A DNA stretch of 64,000 nt, taken from assembly GCF_029962835.1 (NCBI RefSeq), contig NC_080585.1, forward strand, positions 60,499,443 through 60,563,442, in the 5' to 3' direction. Of the stretch, positions 45,302 to 58,975 are shown in pieces. The position numbers and the translations under genes are program-made. The DNA is from Magnolia sinica. Taxonomy: Eukaryota; Streptophyta; Magnoliopsida; Magnoliales; Magnoliaceae. The notes beneath the pieces were generated by a model. The model did no database searches, was not told where the DNA came from, and saw only the letters and a list, made by a program, of their open reading frames with translations. The first letter of the stretch is position 1. The number at the start of each line of letters is the position of its first letter.

Positions 45302-46331
45302 GTAAGAATGACTAGTTGGAGAACAGAAGCTGAAGGAGTAATTTCCTTGCTAGTTCAGATAAACTATGTTCCTCGAGTTGCATGATCGGGATTCATTACT
45401 GGGTCAATTTAGAGTCAATTCTGCAGTTACAGCCAATCATCATCGATGCTCAGCTGCATATGTTGACAATGCTTATGGACAGACCTATATAGCAAGGACA
45501 CTCCAGTTTTCTGAAGATCAGCTTGTCAGATACACATGCTGGATCCATGTCGACTAGGAAAAAGTTGGAACTTATTATTAGAATAATAATAAAATTTAAT
45601 GTTTATTTTTTCAATTTTTATTTATTGATAAATTAATTTTACTGCTACTGTTAACTTGTTGCTTTAGCGTTATTCAAATGCTAATTATATGGTTTTGACA
45701 CATTTCTATTTCTATAGTGGTTGGACCTGATAGTGGATATGGTCCACCCATGTAGTGCAACATTGAGGCCATGTATTCACTACCCACAATGTATATCACG
45801 ATACTCTCTTTTCTATTTAACATTCTTTTATAAACAAATATTTCATACAATAAAGATTTTTCAACATTTTCATATAGGCACTTGTAGCAAATAATAATCT
45901 GTCTATGATCCCTTTTAGCTGATCAAGTTAGCTAGGAGAAGGCTGTTATGATTGATGATTTGATTTTTTATTTTTATTTTTTTCTTTGCAGCTTCTCACT
46001 TTTTATAAATTTACAGAATTCCAATAAAGAAATAGCTTTTGTATGAAAGAGATACATAAAGAGAGAGAACTTGGAATTTTGCAAAGTGAAACTACCCTGA
46101 TATAATTTTAATTTTTAATATATACTTGCGATCTTCAAAAAAATAATTCTTATGTATGCTAAAGCCACCGTACACATGGCAAACATGTTCTAAACCATCC
46201 AACTAGTGGGTACCACTTCCTGAAAGTCAGGAATTGTGATTTCTCTATTGAACCTAGACCATTGACTTTTATCATTACAACCATCTATTTTGATGACCAT
46301 GAAGGAGATCATTGGGGAATTGGGATCATCC
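45302..46331. other. RPT3 intron 2, first part
   Basis: A/T-rich intronic sequence with no recognised gene. The stretch 45366-45557 is open, but without similarity I know. Confidence 0.5.
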
Positions 46332-46348
46332 TGTTGGTTGTAATCTTT

Positions 46349-47896
46349 TTTTTTTCCTGGGTAGTTGACAGCTTCATTCATCTAAAAGAAACAGTAGACA
46401 GGGCCAAAAGAAAAACATCTATCCTCTTGAGTCTCACCACTCAAAGAATTGGGTCCAACGTAAGTCCAACACCACTTCCAAACAGAAAACCAAAAGCCAA
46501 AACAACAAGATCCCCTAGTTCCCTAAATGATCCAACTTAAAACAGCTGTGAATTTGCTCATTTGCAAGTTCACAATTGATAATCATGTTGATGAGGACAT
46601 CGTGCGCACACACGCCCGCACACCACCACCCCTACGCACCCCACCATCGATCTGGCTCGATGACGACGTCCAGAGAGGGCATCCTAGCTAGAAGACAAGT
46701 TTTGGTTCAGAAAAGTGGCCCGATAGTCAAGAAAAGTCCACCATGGGATCTTATGATCGTGGCCCACTCGTCGGATTGGTTTTATATTTTAAGTTTTGCT
46801 TATTGTTATTATTTAGAACATCGTGAACGCTTTAGATTTCCTTGTTTGATTTTTCTTTTAGTTTACTTCATCGCCAAGTAATAGGTGTCGCACATGGTGC
46901 GAGTTTTTGGGTATAGGGTTCTCCCTATAAATAGGCACCCTTTGTAGTTCTTTTCATTCATTGAAGTTAATAAAAAATTCCTGCTTTATTTTTCTGCTCT
47001 CTTCGTGAGTTGTGGAAGAATTCAAAAGTGGGTGCGAAGCCCTCCCTTTTCGAAGGGCTAACTACCGTGGTGCGAAGCCACATCGATCCCAATTCACCCC
47101 CATCTTCCATCATCTTTTTTTTTCCATCTTCCCCCACCATCCGTACTTTGAATTTGTCCTTTTGTTGCATCAGATTTCTTCATTGAAGCAGGTTTCCAGA
47201 TTTCGGCCCGCAGGCGAGCTGAAACTTCGGCGGAGCACCACGCACAAACCGTACATCGGATCGAGCTGAAATTTGGAGGTTTTGGAGTCCATCCCTGGCT
47301 GACCAGGGCCAAGGTGGCCTTTTTCTGAATAGTGGGCCCACACACGTGCGGCTGGGATCACACGCACGTCCGTTTGGGCCATTGTTGTTGTCCACACGCG
47401 GGATCATCTTTTGGCTCAGGTTTTTATCCTCTTTTATCCTCTCATAGTCATTTTTTCATGAATCCTAACCCTATATTACATGATCCCTAATTGATTTGCC
47501 CCTTTTTATCACCTTAGGGTTCCTTGAATTGAAATTAGGGAATCCCTTGGATTAGGGACTGATTTTTATGCATGAGTAGTTGATTTTATTTCCCTTTGAC
47601 ATTGTCTGGTTTATAATTTTATTGGTCCAGTCCTAGCCTGTGTCGGCTTGGACCCGCATAGATTCCCCTTTAATTGAATGTTTGGATTTTCATGTGGGAT
47701 GTGGAATTTGTGTGATTGTTTCTGAATTGGTGTGATCTAAGCCTGCAATCTTGCATATCATATTTAATTTTCCATGTCCTGCATCACATGTGGAGGATCT
47801 TCCTACGAATACCTCAGCGGATGTGGTCTTATCCTTGAAAATTCTAGTATTCCTCTCATTCCACTGATTACATAAGATCCCAAAGAAGCACATCTT
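46349..47896 (-). mobile_element. 5'-truncated L1 LINE in RPT3 intron (split by a solo LTR)
   Basis: On the minus strand it starts at 47896 with CFFGILCNQWNERNTRIFKDKTTSAEVF, the end region of a plant L1 ORF2 (compare WxxWxERNxRIFxDK), and ends in a poly(A) read as T(10) at 46346-46355 on the plus strand. The direct repeat TGTTGGTTGTAATCTTT (46332-46348 and 47897-47913) is a typical long L1 target duplication. It is interrupted by the solo LTR at 46589-47786; without it the insertion is only about 350 bp. Confidence 0.82.
46589..47786 (+). repeat. Solo LTR of the short gypsy family, in RPT3 intron
   Basis: This 1198-bp LTR runs TGATGAGGAC to TGCATCA, flanked by CATGT at 46584-46588 and 47787-47791. 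It is the same LTR type as in 249-4861 and 14070-18503. No primer site or internal region follows, so the element was lost by LTR-LTR recombination. It sits inside the truncated L1. The TATA-like CCCTATAAATAGGC is at about 46922-46935. Confidence 0.9.
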
Positions 47897-47913
47897 TGTT
47901 GGTTGTAATCTTT

Positions 47914-49841
<1,928 letters not shown>

Positions 49842-50137
49842 TAATCTGCTTCATCTTTGGGAGGAGTATCCAACTTTCCTCTTCATTACCACGAGATCTT
49901 GTACAATGGGCTCTTGTCTACCATCAATAGGAGTATGTGTTGTTTATTTACAATGAGATCTGTAAAATGGCCTTTGATGGTATTGCTGGGAGCATTTGGT
50001 GGGGTGATCTCCTAGTTCCAATTAGTTGGGTCTTGCAATTTAACAAATTCATTTTTTTTTTTTGGTTGCGCAGTCATTTTATGTTAAAGTGTATACTTGA
50101 GATGCCACACTTGCTCATTGAAGGTTGTAGCCGAAGA

Positions 50138-50730
50138 CACTGTTTAAAATAGCGAATATGTGTAGCATAGTGTTTACTCCTCTAAAGCATGAGGCCTGAG
50201 CTACATAGTGTGTAGCATAAGCTGCATGCTACTTCTAGATTTTTAGTCAAGGTTGCGCTTGATTGTACCAATTTCATGATATTCTGCACCAACTTAGACT
50301 AATTAATAATTAATAATGAAATTTAACAAAATTTCATGATATGCGATGGAACGAAACACAACCTAAAGTAATAGGAAAGGCCAATGATTAAGTATAAAGG
50401 TAAAGAAAGAGCAATGGAGCTGATGCAATATTGTTACTTAAATTATTTTACTAAAAGCATTGAAAAGATTATAATTTTTATTGAAAATAGAAAAATATAA
50501 TAAATCATTAAAAACATTAATTGATTTTAATGTTGTAGTGAAAAAAAAAAACTTGTAATGTGTGCTATGTAGCATATAGTGTAGTCTATGTGTATGGAAA
50601 TTATCATTTAGCATAAGCTATATGCAATTTAAGCTGTTTCAAGCAAATTTTTTTGAGCTACATGGTTGTAAGGCTAAGCTCCTCTACATAGTATAAACTA
50701 CATGCCACAGTGTAGCTATTTAAAACATTG
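50138..50730. mobile_element. Non-autonomous hAT-like element, 593 bp
   Basis: Ends CACTGTTTAAAATAGC and inverse of CAATGTTTTAAATAGC. The flanks GCCGAAGA (50130-50137) and GCCGGAGA (50731-50738) match at seven of eight bases. The interior is A/T-rich with TGTAGCATA/TATGCTACA motifs near both ends. No ORF. The terminal motif resembles those at 38214 and 55873. Confidence 0.75.
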
Positions 50731-50738
50731 GCCGGAGA

Positions 50739-51669
50739 TTATAACTGAATGACTGATGATATCTTCTGTGCATAGAAGTGGTTGTAGATCATTGAAGTGT
50801 GTAGGAACATTCTCTTTGCTGGATATAGGTCTGATGACCATTCATAATTTATCTCGAAGCCCCTAGGCCATGGGGACTTGTTCTTTCATTGAATCTTCAA
50901 AATCTCCATATAGGATAGAAAATCTTGGTGAGAGAACAATTTAGACTCCTATGAAATAGCAGATGTTCTTGGTAATATTTTCATTATGCCTTGCAACTAT
51001 AGCTTCATGATGTAGTGACTGGAAACTGGTTCCCCATAACACTAACTAGCTTGCCAATTACTAGAGCTTCCCACAGGAAATGTTGCGAATAACCAATTTA
51101 GTATTTGTACTTGTACTGTTATGATGTTATAACAAGATTCACAGCCTTATGTGTCTGTCATCTTTCTCACTTGCTATTGTCACAGGGTCATTCTTATGAC
51201 TGTGGCTGGCAAAGCTGAATTCACGCAATTGAAGAGGATCAATCCATCCTGTCATTTACATATCAATGCATGCACTTTTTTAATACTAGATTTATATCTA
51301 ATAAAAAAAAAATAGGACCTGATAATCTGAAGTTCGGGAAAGCAAGAAATTTCATAAGTATAGGAAATAATTTAGAACCTCTACGACTGATAGCATGCCA
51401 ATACAGTATTTATTAGTGAATCGTGTTATCTTTCTCCTTCAAGTATTGGTTGACCCAATGTGAACATCTGAAGGGATTTAGTAGAAGTTTGCTAATCCCA
51501 CATCCATCTTAATCCTAGTCCCTCAATGTGCTGCCATTTCTTCTTTGCAAAGCATCTGAGCAGTCCAGCAGCTGGGTCCCAAGGTTTTGAATATCTGTAT
51601 TTGGGGTGTATTGGCCGGATTGGAACAATAATGGATGATATACTAGTATTAGTCATTCTTTTTGGCCCA
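50739..51669. other. Unassigned sequence
   Basis: Low-similarity A/T-rich sequence. I recognise no gene, exon or repeat boundary. The next RPT3 exon would be expected in this direction, but I do not see it. Confidence 0.4.
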
Positions 51670-52431
51670 TGTTTCGACAAGAAACGAAAAGTATTTGATT
51701 TGGGGGATTATCTCACTTAATAATAATGAAGAAAAGAAATGAAGAGAACAATCATCAATTTTTATTAATTCTGGATTCGTTTGCATCCTTCTTTTCCTTT
51801 GATTCCAAGATAGTATTTATAACTACAAATACAAGTATTGAATGAATTCCAATATTGATTTTGGTAGTATTTCGACTCATATCATTCAAGTCTCCATAAG
51901 AGAAGAGTAGTGTGGGTCTTCTTTCACACACGTCTTCATGAATAATATGAAGGAGTATTGAAATATCCTGAAGAAATCTCCCAAAAATAACAGATAAATG
52001 TCGCCCTTAAGTCATCCGCGCAACTCCTTGTTGAGATGCATGGGAAGAGTTGCACAGTTCTGCCTTACTTTCACCCTTTCTTCTCTCTTCAATACCTATC
52101 GGAGGTGTCAGTCTTCGGAGAATCCAATCCCTCAAATGAAGGGGGAAGGGGGTATTTATAGGCTTCCGCATGTGTGAACCCTCAACTCTTGTGCCATGGG
52201 CCCCACTTTGCATCATCTGCATGTTTCAATACAATCATCTCCAATGACGAGTTGCGCGGACTCACACAACTATGATGAGTTGCACGGTCCCGCACAACAT
52301 CTTGTTTCCGCGCAACTCATAATTTCCGTGCAACTCAAATCTGCCCGCGCCACTTGATTTCTTTAATTTATTCTTCAATCTCCCTCCATTTTTAATATTC
52401 TCTCTTCTAACTGATTTTTTATGCTCTAACG
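51670..52431 (-). repeat. Solo LTR, probably Tat/Athila-like, minus orientation
   Basis: In plus reading it runs TGTTTCGACAAGAAAC to TTTATGCTCTAACG and is similar throughout to 60799-61512. On the minus strand it would start CGTTAGAGC (consensus TGTTGGAGC) and contain GCCTATAAATACCCCC, a good TATA box, at about 52150-52165. The flanks GCCCA (51665-51669) and GTCCA (52432-52436) agree at four of five bases, suggesting a solo LTR. GCGCAACTC motifs are repeated inside. Confidence 0.65.
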
Positions 52432-53389
52432 GTCCATAATTTTTCTAAATTTTTAGGAGAACAAGAAAAATGTAAACTACTGCAATCTATCATTTTTTAA
52501 ATGTTTTTAACAAGTATTCATGTATAAGATCATTCTTTATAAAAATGCTGTTTTTTGACTTGACCTTCTGAAAGTCAACCAAATATGTCCTAATCGAACA
52601 CAAATCAAGCATGACCTGATAGGTTAAGGTCTATTATATTGAAACACAAGTATGCAACAAAAATAATAGGAAAAAAAAAAAAAGAGAAAAGAACAAAAGT
52701 GATAGTTTTCGCCTTCCAAGTTTTCCTGAAATGGTTCATCCCATTTAGATTCATTGAATCTCGCTTAGATCCTGTGTTTTGATTCCAAAAGTAAGCCTAG
52801 ATCTGGTGTAAAATGAATTTTTAAGCTTCCTCCATGGTGGAAATGAAGCAAAAAGTGAAAATCGGGAGAAAAGTTGAAAAAACAGAAGTGAAATGGTGCC
52901 TTAATGGCTGTATCGTCCCTGTACCGGCACTGATATTGCCTGTATCAACATGTATTGGCTGATACAACCTGATATGGCTTTTGTGTGTGTGTGTGTGTGT
53001 GGAAACAGACCACTTTACACCTGTGTTGCATAACGGTGGTGGCCAATACGGTTATGATATGGTCGTATCATAACCAATTTTCAAAACCATGGTGGTTCCT
53101 GTACATAGATTTATATGCCCTGAGAGTAAATGCACTAGGTGGGTCACCAGGTTGTATTGCATGATGGGGGTGGCCGATACTGTTATGATGCGGTCATATT
53201 GTAACTGATTTTCAAAACCATGGTCGGGCGCGTGGCCCATAGTTTAGGAAGCAAATGGAAGGCTAGAAAATTTGGACAATTTATTTGGCTAGTTTTTACC
53301 AATCCATTTGTTTCATACATTGTGGCCACCTACTGAGTGAACCAAACTATATGATATCTAGGGCACATACATGTTGGAACCCACGTGAT
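52432..53389. other. Unassigned sequence with small repeats
   Basis: This contains a (GT)n run at about 52981-53000 and two copies of GGTNGCCAATAC/ATTTTCAAAACCATGGT (about 53037-53096 and 53166-53224). The latter form a diverged tandem repeat of about 130 bp. No gene is seen. Confidence 0.45.
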
Positions 53390-53715
53390 CATGGTATTAA
53401 AAATGGTCATGTAATAGTTGTAATATCTGTTATGTAACCATTATAGTGGGAAGTGGGAACCAATACGTGATACAAGGTTGTAATTCTGGTTCTGGAAAGA
53501 ATGTCCCTTTTAAAGGCCTATAACGGCTTACGAGCTGATATAGGTCTATAACAGGCTAATATGGGCCCGTAATTGTTTGATAGGGGCCAATACATTTTCT
53601 TCCTTAATTTTATTTATTTTTTCCTGTTACAGGGTCATAATGACCGTTACAACTTGTATCTTATTAGCCATAGGGCAGGCCATTATGACCACTGTTACGA
53701 TTATTGAATACCTTG
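53390..53715. repeat. Small TIR element (326 bp)
   Basis: The left end CATGGTATTAAAAATGGTCATG and right end CATTATGACC..ATTGAATACCTTG form imperfect inverted repeats. The interior has TAACGG/CCGTTA motifs like those in 42327-43393. The flanks CACGTGAT and CTCCTGAT match only partly. Confidence 0.5.
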
Positions 53716-53855
53716 CTCCTGATTGGGGTTGTCAATGGGCCAGTAAAGCTTGCCGGGTACCTGAGCCTAGCTGATATGGGCCAGCCCAGCTGGATATTGG
53801 TGCAATTAAATTGGTGTTTTCTTTATGAGCCCTATTCATAAATGAGCTTGGTGTA

Positions 53856-55056
53856 TGACGCAGGACCAATACATGAACCAAATAACATACGAAATCAAGT
53901 AGCAGAATTAAGACAATTCACAAAAAAACACAAGCATCGCCATAATCATAAAAAATCCCATGAAAACCAAAAGAATATCATGCTTGATCATAGCCTAAGT
54001 TACTAACATCATCACACAAGATCATTAAATAAAATGAAACTAGGATCTAATTGATGTAGGGACATCTAATTAACATAAGGTATAATCTATTTCAAAGCAG
54101 TAAACCTAATACAACCTAGGGTAAAAATTAGGGCTTGAGTAATTTGGGAAAGTAGGAAAATTAAGGACTTCAGGTTTAAGGTTAAGGTTTTGGGAATAAA
54201 AGGGGTTTTGATATAAGGATGATTGAAAGCCAAAAGGGGCAAGGTGTGGCTGTACGACTAACCCGAAGGACTCACACGTATGGTCGTACAGTCACACGTG
54301 TGGCGTGGGATGAACGAGTTAGGTCGGTTAGGGTTTGACATTGTGGATAGGTAAAGGAAAGATGAGCTTATGAAAGAATGAAGGCTTAGGATGAGAGAAT
54401 CGAAGAATTCAAAGAAAATACCTTGATAGAGGAGAAAAAAATGACGATGTGGGGATAAATGGAGACCTCGCGCCTCCGTTGATAAAGATTAGCCTCGCAC
54501 CAATCTCCCTTCCAAATAGCATGGAAGTATCTTCAAATGCATGAAGATGGAAGAAGAAAGCAAGAGATTTTTTCTTTATTTTTTTCATATCACAAAATCC
54601 AATGAGGGAGAAGGTCACATGCCCACCCCCTTTTATAAATCCAAGAAAGTTCGAAAATTACAATAAACACCTTATTTTGTAAATTTTGACGAAAATAGAC
54701 CTAGTCTAAACTAAAATCAACTAAAAACACTCATAATGGTGTCCAAACACAACATAAACAAAACTAAATTCTATAAGCTGATAAAATCTAAGAAAAACTA
54801 GTGTGGACGATCCACGATCAATGGCCCGATCATGTGATTCAACGGCCTGATCATCTTATCTCTCCAATCTAATGGTTCAGATCACTCTATGAAGCAGCCC
54901 ATGTGCATCTTCTCAGTGTGGGTCTTTCAGATGCTCGCACATGCACATTGGGTCTTCAGCACGATCACGGGTACTTGCTTAGCCACAGGGAAATCGGTGT
55001 GGCCCACCTCCTCTGACGTGTACATAAAAGGTGTATGTGAAGTGATGTCCTCATCC
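53856..55056 (-). repeat. 3' LTR of the chromovirus relic
   Basis: This 1201-bp LTR starts TGACGCAGGAC (mutated TGATG) in plus reading and ends GTCCTCATCC. It lies directly after the coding tail. The middle is strongly diverged from the LTRs at 249 and 17287, so it represents a related, not identical, family. Confidence 0.72.
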
Positions 55057-55872
55057 ACTCTTTGCGGCTGAGAAGAGTTCCCCTCTAGCGGATTAAAACT
55101 CCTGTAGCGCTCCAAAATGTCTGGATCTAAATGTTGTAGCTCATCCTCCATAATCCATGTGCTGTCTGAAATCGGCCTGTGCTTCCACTTGATAAGGAAT
55201 TTCTAAAATCATCCATGTTGAGTGGAAACTGCTTGTGCATCTTGTATGTCTTGTATATGTTCGCTTCGAGCAGGCCAGGAAGGTAAATGTGGTAATGGCT
55301 CGGATGATTGGTCAAGTAGGGGCCATGGATTTAGGACTAGGTCATGGTCTATTGGAGGGTCTGTGGATAGATCAAAAGGTGAAGTAGCAGGACCCTTGTA
55401 TTGTACTAGATCTTTCACATTAAAAGTAGAGCTAATTCCCATAGTAGGTGGTCTACTACATATGCATTAGGACCCAGTTTCTGAATTATTTTGTATGGTC
55501 CTGCACTATGTGTTTGTAACTTTTTAATGGCCCCATGGGGGAACCGTTCAAGCCTCAAACGAACCATGACATAATCTCCTACTTGGAATTCATGAAACCT
55601 GAGATGAGAATCAGCAACCACTTTGTAGTTTTCATTACATACATTAATTCGCTTTTTGACCTCACTATGCAACTCATGTATGTGACGTGCAAACTTATGT
55701 GCGGGACTCAGATGACCTATGGGACGTATGAGATCTACAGGTTTCCTAGGTTTGTAGCCATGCACAACCTCAAACGGACCCATGCCTATGAACCTATTGA
55801 TGGAACTATTGTATGCTAACTCGGCTATAGGCAAAAAATGGTATCCCAAGTTTGGACGTGATCACCCACAAG
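55057..55872 (-). pseudogene. Integrase C-terminus and chromodomain of the relic
   Basis: From 55849 on the minus strand: AELAYNSSINRFIGMGPFEVVHGYKPRKPVDL, then FHEFQVGDYVMVRLRLERFPHGAIKKLQTHSAGPYKI (GPY/F-like). After a frameshift, FLIKWKHRPISDSTWIMEDELQHLDPDILERYRSF (about 55110-55200) forms the C-terminal part of a chromodomain. It is separated from the integrase core by the insertion at 55873-56832. Confidence 0.8.
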
Positions 55873-56832
55873 TAATGTTTTAAATATCAATGATATCGGC
55901 CGATATATCCCACGATATATCTTGTATCCCACCTGTGCGATACGAAATGCACAGTAGTGCCGATATATCCCACATGTTTGATCTGATGAGCATTTTCAAT
56001 TTTCGATCCTTTTTTTGTTGAAATTATGTTAAATCAGTGTCAAATGGTTACAAATCCATTAGTTCTTCATGTTTTTGCATGAAAACACATGGAGTTGGAG
56101 CTTTGATTTCAATATCTATTAGTTCTTCATGTTCTCCATTTTTTTTTCATGAAAATTTCCTTCAACCATCTGTTAATTGAGCCTAATTTCAAAGTATTTA
56201 GGAGTAGTTGATGAAATGATCATCACATACACTCTAATTTCAAAATTCGAGTGTAGGTGGTCCGATTTGGGAAATTTTGGGGAAAATTCGAAAATTTCCC
56301 AATTTTATTCCAAATTGCTTGCAATGTTGCACTCCAAACATGAAATCAAGAATATATAAGGGCTGATCTACTAATTTGTTAAGTCCTTGTCAACTTTTGG
56401 AAAATAAAAATAATTTTTTTAAAATTAAAATTTAATAAAAAATTATTATTATTTTTCAAGAATTTCCTTATACGAACTATCAATTGAGACTAATTTCGAA
56501 GTATTTAGGAGTGTTTGACGAAATGATTATCACATATACTCAAATGTTATGCATTCAATTTGAATATAGTTGCATTAGTTCAATCAAACAGTGCATAACT
56601 TAGGACCCTACACAAAGGAAACCTATTATGTGCACTTCTTTTTTGAGATGTTATGATTTTGAAAGTGTGTATTAAGGTATTTTTTAACAACCCTTGAAGT
56701 TTCATTGAAAAATTCAAGCATTTTTCCAATCTTTTCCCATGTTTCCCAAAAAGTGAGATATATTACCAGAGACAAACAATATATCCTGTGCGATAATCAA
56801 TACGTAACGCGATACTGATATTTCGAACACTG
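55873..56832. mobile_element. Non-autonomous hAT-like element, 960 bp
   Basis: Ends TAATGTTTTAAATATCAATG and the inverse of CAGTGTTCGAAATATCAGTA. A perfect 8-bp duplication CCCACAAG lies at 55865-55872 and 56833-56840. It interrupts the integrase frame between RCLVG and the QTWDT region. Subterminal CGATATAT motifs match those of the element at 38214-41420, whose left 130 bases recur here inverted (about 56700-56832). Confidence 0.82.
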
Positions 56833-56840
56833 CCCACAAG

Positions 56841-57380
56841 ACATCTAAGCAGATTTCCAAGACTCCTATTGACAACTTTAGTTTGACTGTTTATTTGAGG
56901 ATGATAGGCAGATGAAAATTGAAGTCTTCTCCCCATCATGTGCCATAGTGTCTTCCAAAAATAGCTCATAAAGCGTACATCATGATCAGACACTATGGGC
57001 TTAGGTAGACCATGTAAACGCACTACCTTCCTAAAGAGAAGCTTAGCCACTTAGAGGCATCTGACGTTTTCGAGCACGGAATGAAATGGGCCATTTTAGA
57101 AAAACGGTCCACAACCACAAATACAGAATTGTGTTTCTTGATAGTTTTCGGTAAGTCCAACACGAAATCCATACTAATGTCCTACCACGGAGCATGGGGT
57201 AATGGTAAAGGCGTATACAATCCTGTATTTTGCATCCTCTGCTTTGCCAGTTGACAAGTCCTGCACTGCCCAACAATCTTGGTTACATCTCGCTTGAGAC
57301 TTGGCCAATAAAATCTATCCTCTAAAAGGGCAATGGTCTTGTCCCTCCCCAAATGACCGGCTACCCCTCCTACATGAAGT
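56841..57380 (-). pseudogene. Integrase zinc-binding domain and catalytic core of the relic
   Basis: On the minus strand the sequence reads [29 protein letters not shown] (57290-57380), [18 protein letters not shown] (first D, about 57150), VSDHDVRFMSYFW (second D, about 56960) and QTKVVNRSLGNLLR (about 56880). The last normally reads QTEVVNRSLG, so the catalytic Glu is Lys here. Stops occur near 57180 and 57050. Confidence 0.82.
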
Positions 57381-57984
57381 TCCTAAACTAGGAAATCATG
57401 GAGGGAGGTACGGGGAACGCAAAGTCTGTCACCTTTAAATAGGAACTCATCGAAGATGACAAACCCACGACTGTCGATTGACTGACCATCTCGTAGTGAC
57501 ACATACAAATCTCCAAAGTCTAGGCACGTGGGATACCCCTCTATCGACCGATCAAACCCAATCACTTCTGCTCTCATACTTTGGAGAAGCGCCACCCGAC
57601 GACTAAGGGCATCAACAGGTTTATTCTCGACCCCATCCTCATGTTTAAGAACAAAAGAGTATTCCTGAAGAAATTGGACCCATTTAACATGCCTAGGGTT
57701 TAGTTTCTTCTGGGAACTGAGGTAACATAAGGCCTTATGGTCAGAGAACAAGACAAATTCTTGTGGTAATAAATAATGCCACCAATGGCACAAGGATTGA
57801 ACTACCGTTTTTCTTTGTCATAGGTGGAATACTGTTGCTTTGCCTCATTCAACTTCTCACTAAAATAAGCAATGGGGTGCCCTTCCTGACTAAGCACGCC
57901 ACCTATACCTACCCCAGATGCATCACACGCGACCTCGAAGACTTTGGAAAAGTTTGGAAGGCGCATGATGAGGGCTTCGCTCAT
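57381..57984 (-). pseudogene. RNase H of the relic
   Basis: Minus-strand segments are FEVACDASGVGIGGVLSQEGHPIAYFSEKL (57802-57984) and, after a frameshift, QEFVLFSDHKALCYLSSQKKLNPRHVKWVQFLQEY and NKPVDALSRR (57383-57793). This is a typical gypsy RNase H with its first Asp present. A frameshift near 57800 separates the two parts. Confidence 0.8.
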
Positions 57985-58975
57985 CTTGCCCTTGATCTCC
58001 TTAAAAGCTTTAGAGGCAGCTTTAGTCCATACAAACTCTCATTTCTTGATGCAATCCGTGATGGGAGCCATAATGGAGATAAATCCTCTAATGAACCGTC
58101 TATAAAAAGTTGTTAAGCCATGAAAGCTTCGTACCTCATGAATATTGCGCGGTTTAAGTCGTTCAACTATGGCCCGAACTTTCTCGAGTTCCACTTTCAT
58201 GCCCTCAGATGATACGATGAACCCTAAGAAGATAATGCTCTTTGACATAAATGTGCACTTCTGAAGGTTGACATATAGCTTTTTAGTTTTGAGGACCCTG
58301 CAAACTTGCCTCAGATGGTGGAGGTGTTGTTCCTTTGATGTGCTATAGATAAGAATGTCAGCAAAATGCACCACAAGGAACTTATCCATAAAGGGTTTCA
58401 ACACCTGGGTCATCATTCTTGTAAATGTGCTTGGGGCGTTAGTCAAGCCAAAGCCCAAAGGGCATGACTAGCCACTTGTATAGCCCATCCTTCGTCTTGA
58501 AGTCTCTCTTCCATTCATCTCCTGGGTGTATACGTATTTGGTGATAGCACGCTGGCATGCCCAGGGCAGCACAGCAGCAGCACGGGAGCACGCTGGCACG
58601 CCCAGAGTAGCATGGCAGCACGCTGGAGCGCCCAGGGCAGCACGGCAGCAACACGGTAGCACGCTGGCACGCCCAGAGCAGCACGACAGCACGCTGGAGC
58701 GCCTAGAGCAGCACGGCAGCACGCTGGCACGCCCAGAGCAGCACGGCAACATGCTGGCATGCCCAGGGCAGCACGGCAGCAGCACAGTAGCACGCTGGCA
58801 CGCCCAGAGCAGCACGCTCTTGAGGTCAATCTTTGAAAAGATTGTGGCACTTGCCATCATGTTTAACATATCATCAAGACGTGGTATGGGAAACCGGTAC
58901 TTGACCATGATTTTGTTGATGGTTCAACTGTTTACACACATGCGCCATGTGTCATCTTTCTTGGGTGTGAGAAGC
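57985..58975 (-). pseudogene. Reverse transcriptase of the relic, with minisatellite insertion
   Basis: On the minus strand, LLTPKKDDTWRM and [26 protein letters not shown] are followed by a 10-residue repeat instead of GYHQI. RT then resumes with [23 protein letters not shown], a frameshift, and [14 protein letters not shown]. The catalytic box reads HFADILIYS (about 58350-58370) where FDD is expected, so one catalytic Asp is Ala. [15 protein letters not shown] closes the domain. Dead by active-site loss, frameshift and repeat insertion. Confidence 0.82.
58547..58817 (-). repeat. 30-bp minisatellite inside RT
   Basis: About eight units of GCACGCTGGCACGCCCAGAG plus CAGCACGGCA (plus strand), some extended to 39-41 bp by CAGCAGCACGG. 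It is G/C-rich in an A/T-rich neighbourhood. On the coding strand, period 30 gives [10 protein letters not shown]-like repeats, and several frames stay open. It is placed exactly between the SKIDLKS and YHQIR motifs of RT. Confidence 0.85.

Larger units (their letters stand above)
53856..58975 (-). mobile_element. Chromovirus relic related to the short gypsy family, 5'-truncated
   Basis: Minus-strand order is RT, RNase H, integrase, chromodomain tail, 3' LTR. Its integrase C-terminus and the tail LDPDILERYRSF..QPQRVDEDIT align with the chimeric ORFs of the two short elements, and its LTR shares their TGATGAGGAC start. It is thus a coding relative of the non-autonomous family. It begins abruptly at about 58975 before the RT; gag, protease and 5' LTR are absent. 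A hAT-like element is nested at 55873-56832 and a minisatellite interrupts RT. Confidence 0.8.

Noticed and set aside
53390-53715. Confident hAT assignment
   Set aside because: Inverted ends are clear but the flanks match poorly, so it is listed only as a small TIR element.
55222-55819. Plus-strand ORFs opposite integrase
   Set aside because: Antisense shadows of the integrase C-terminus.
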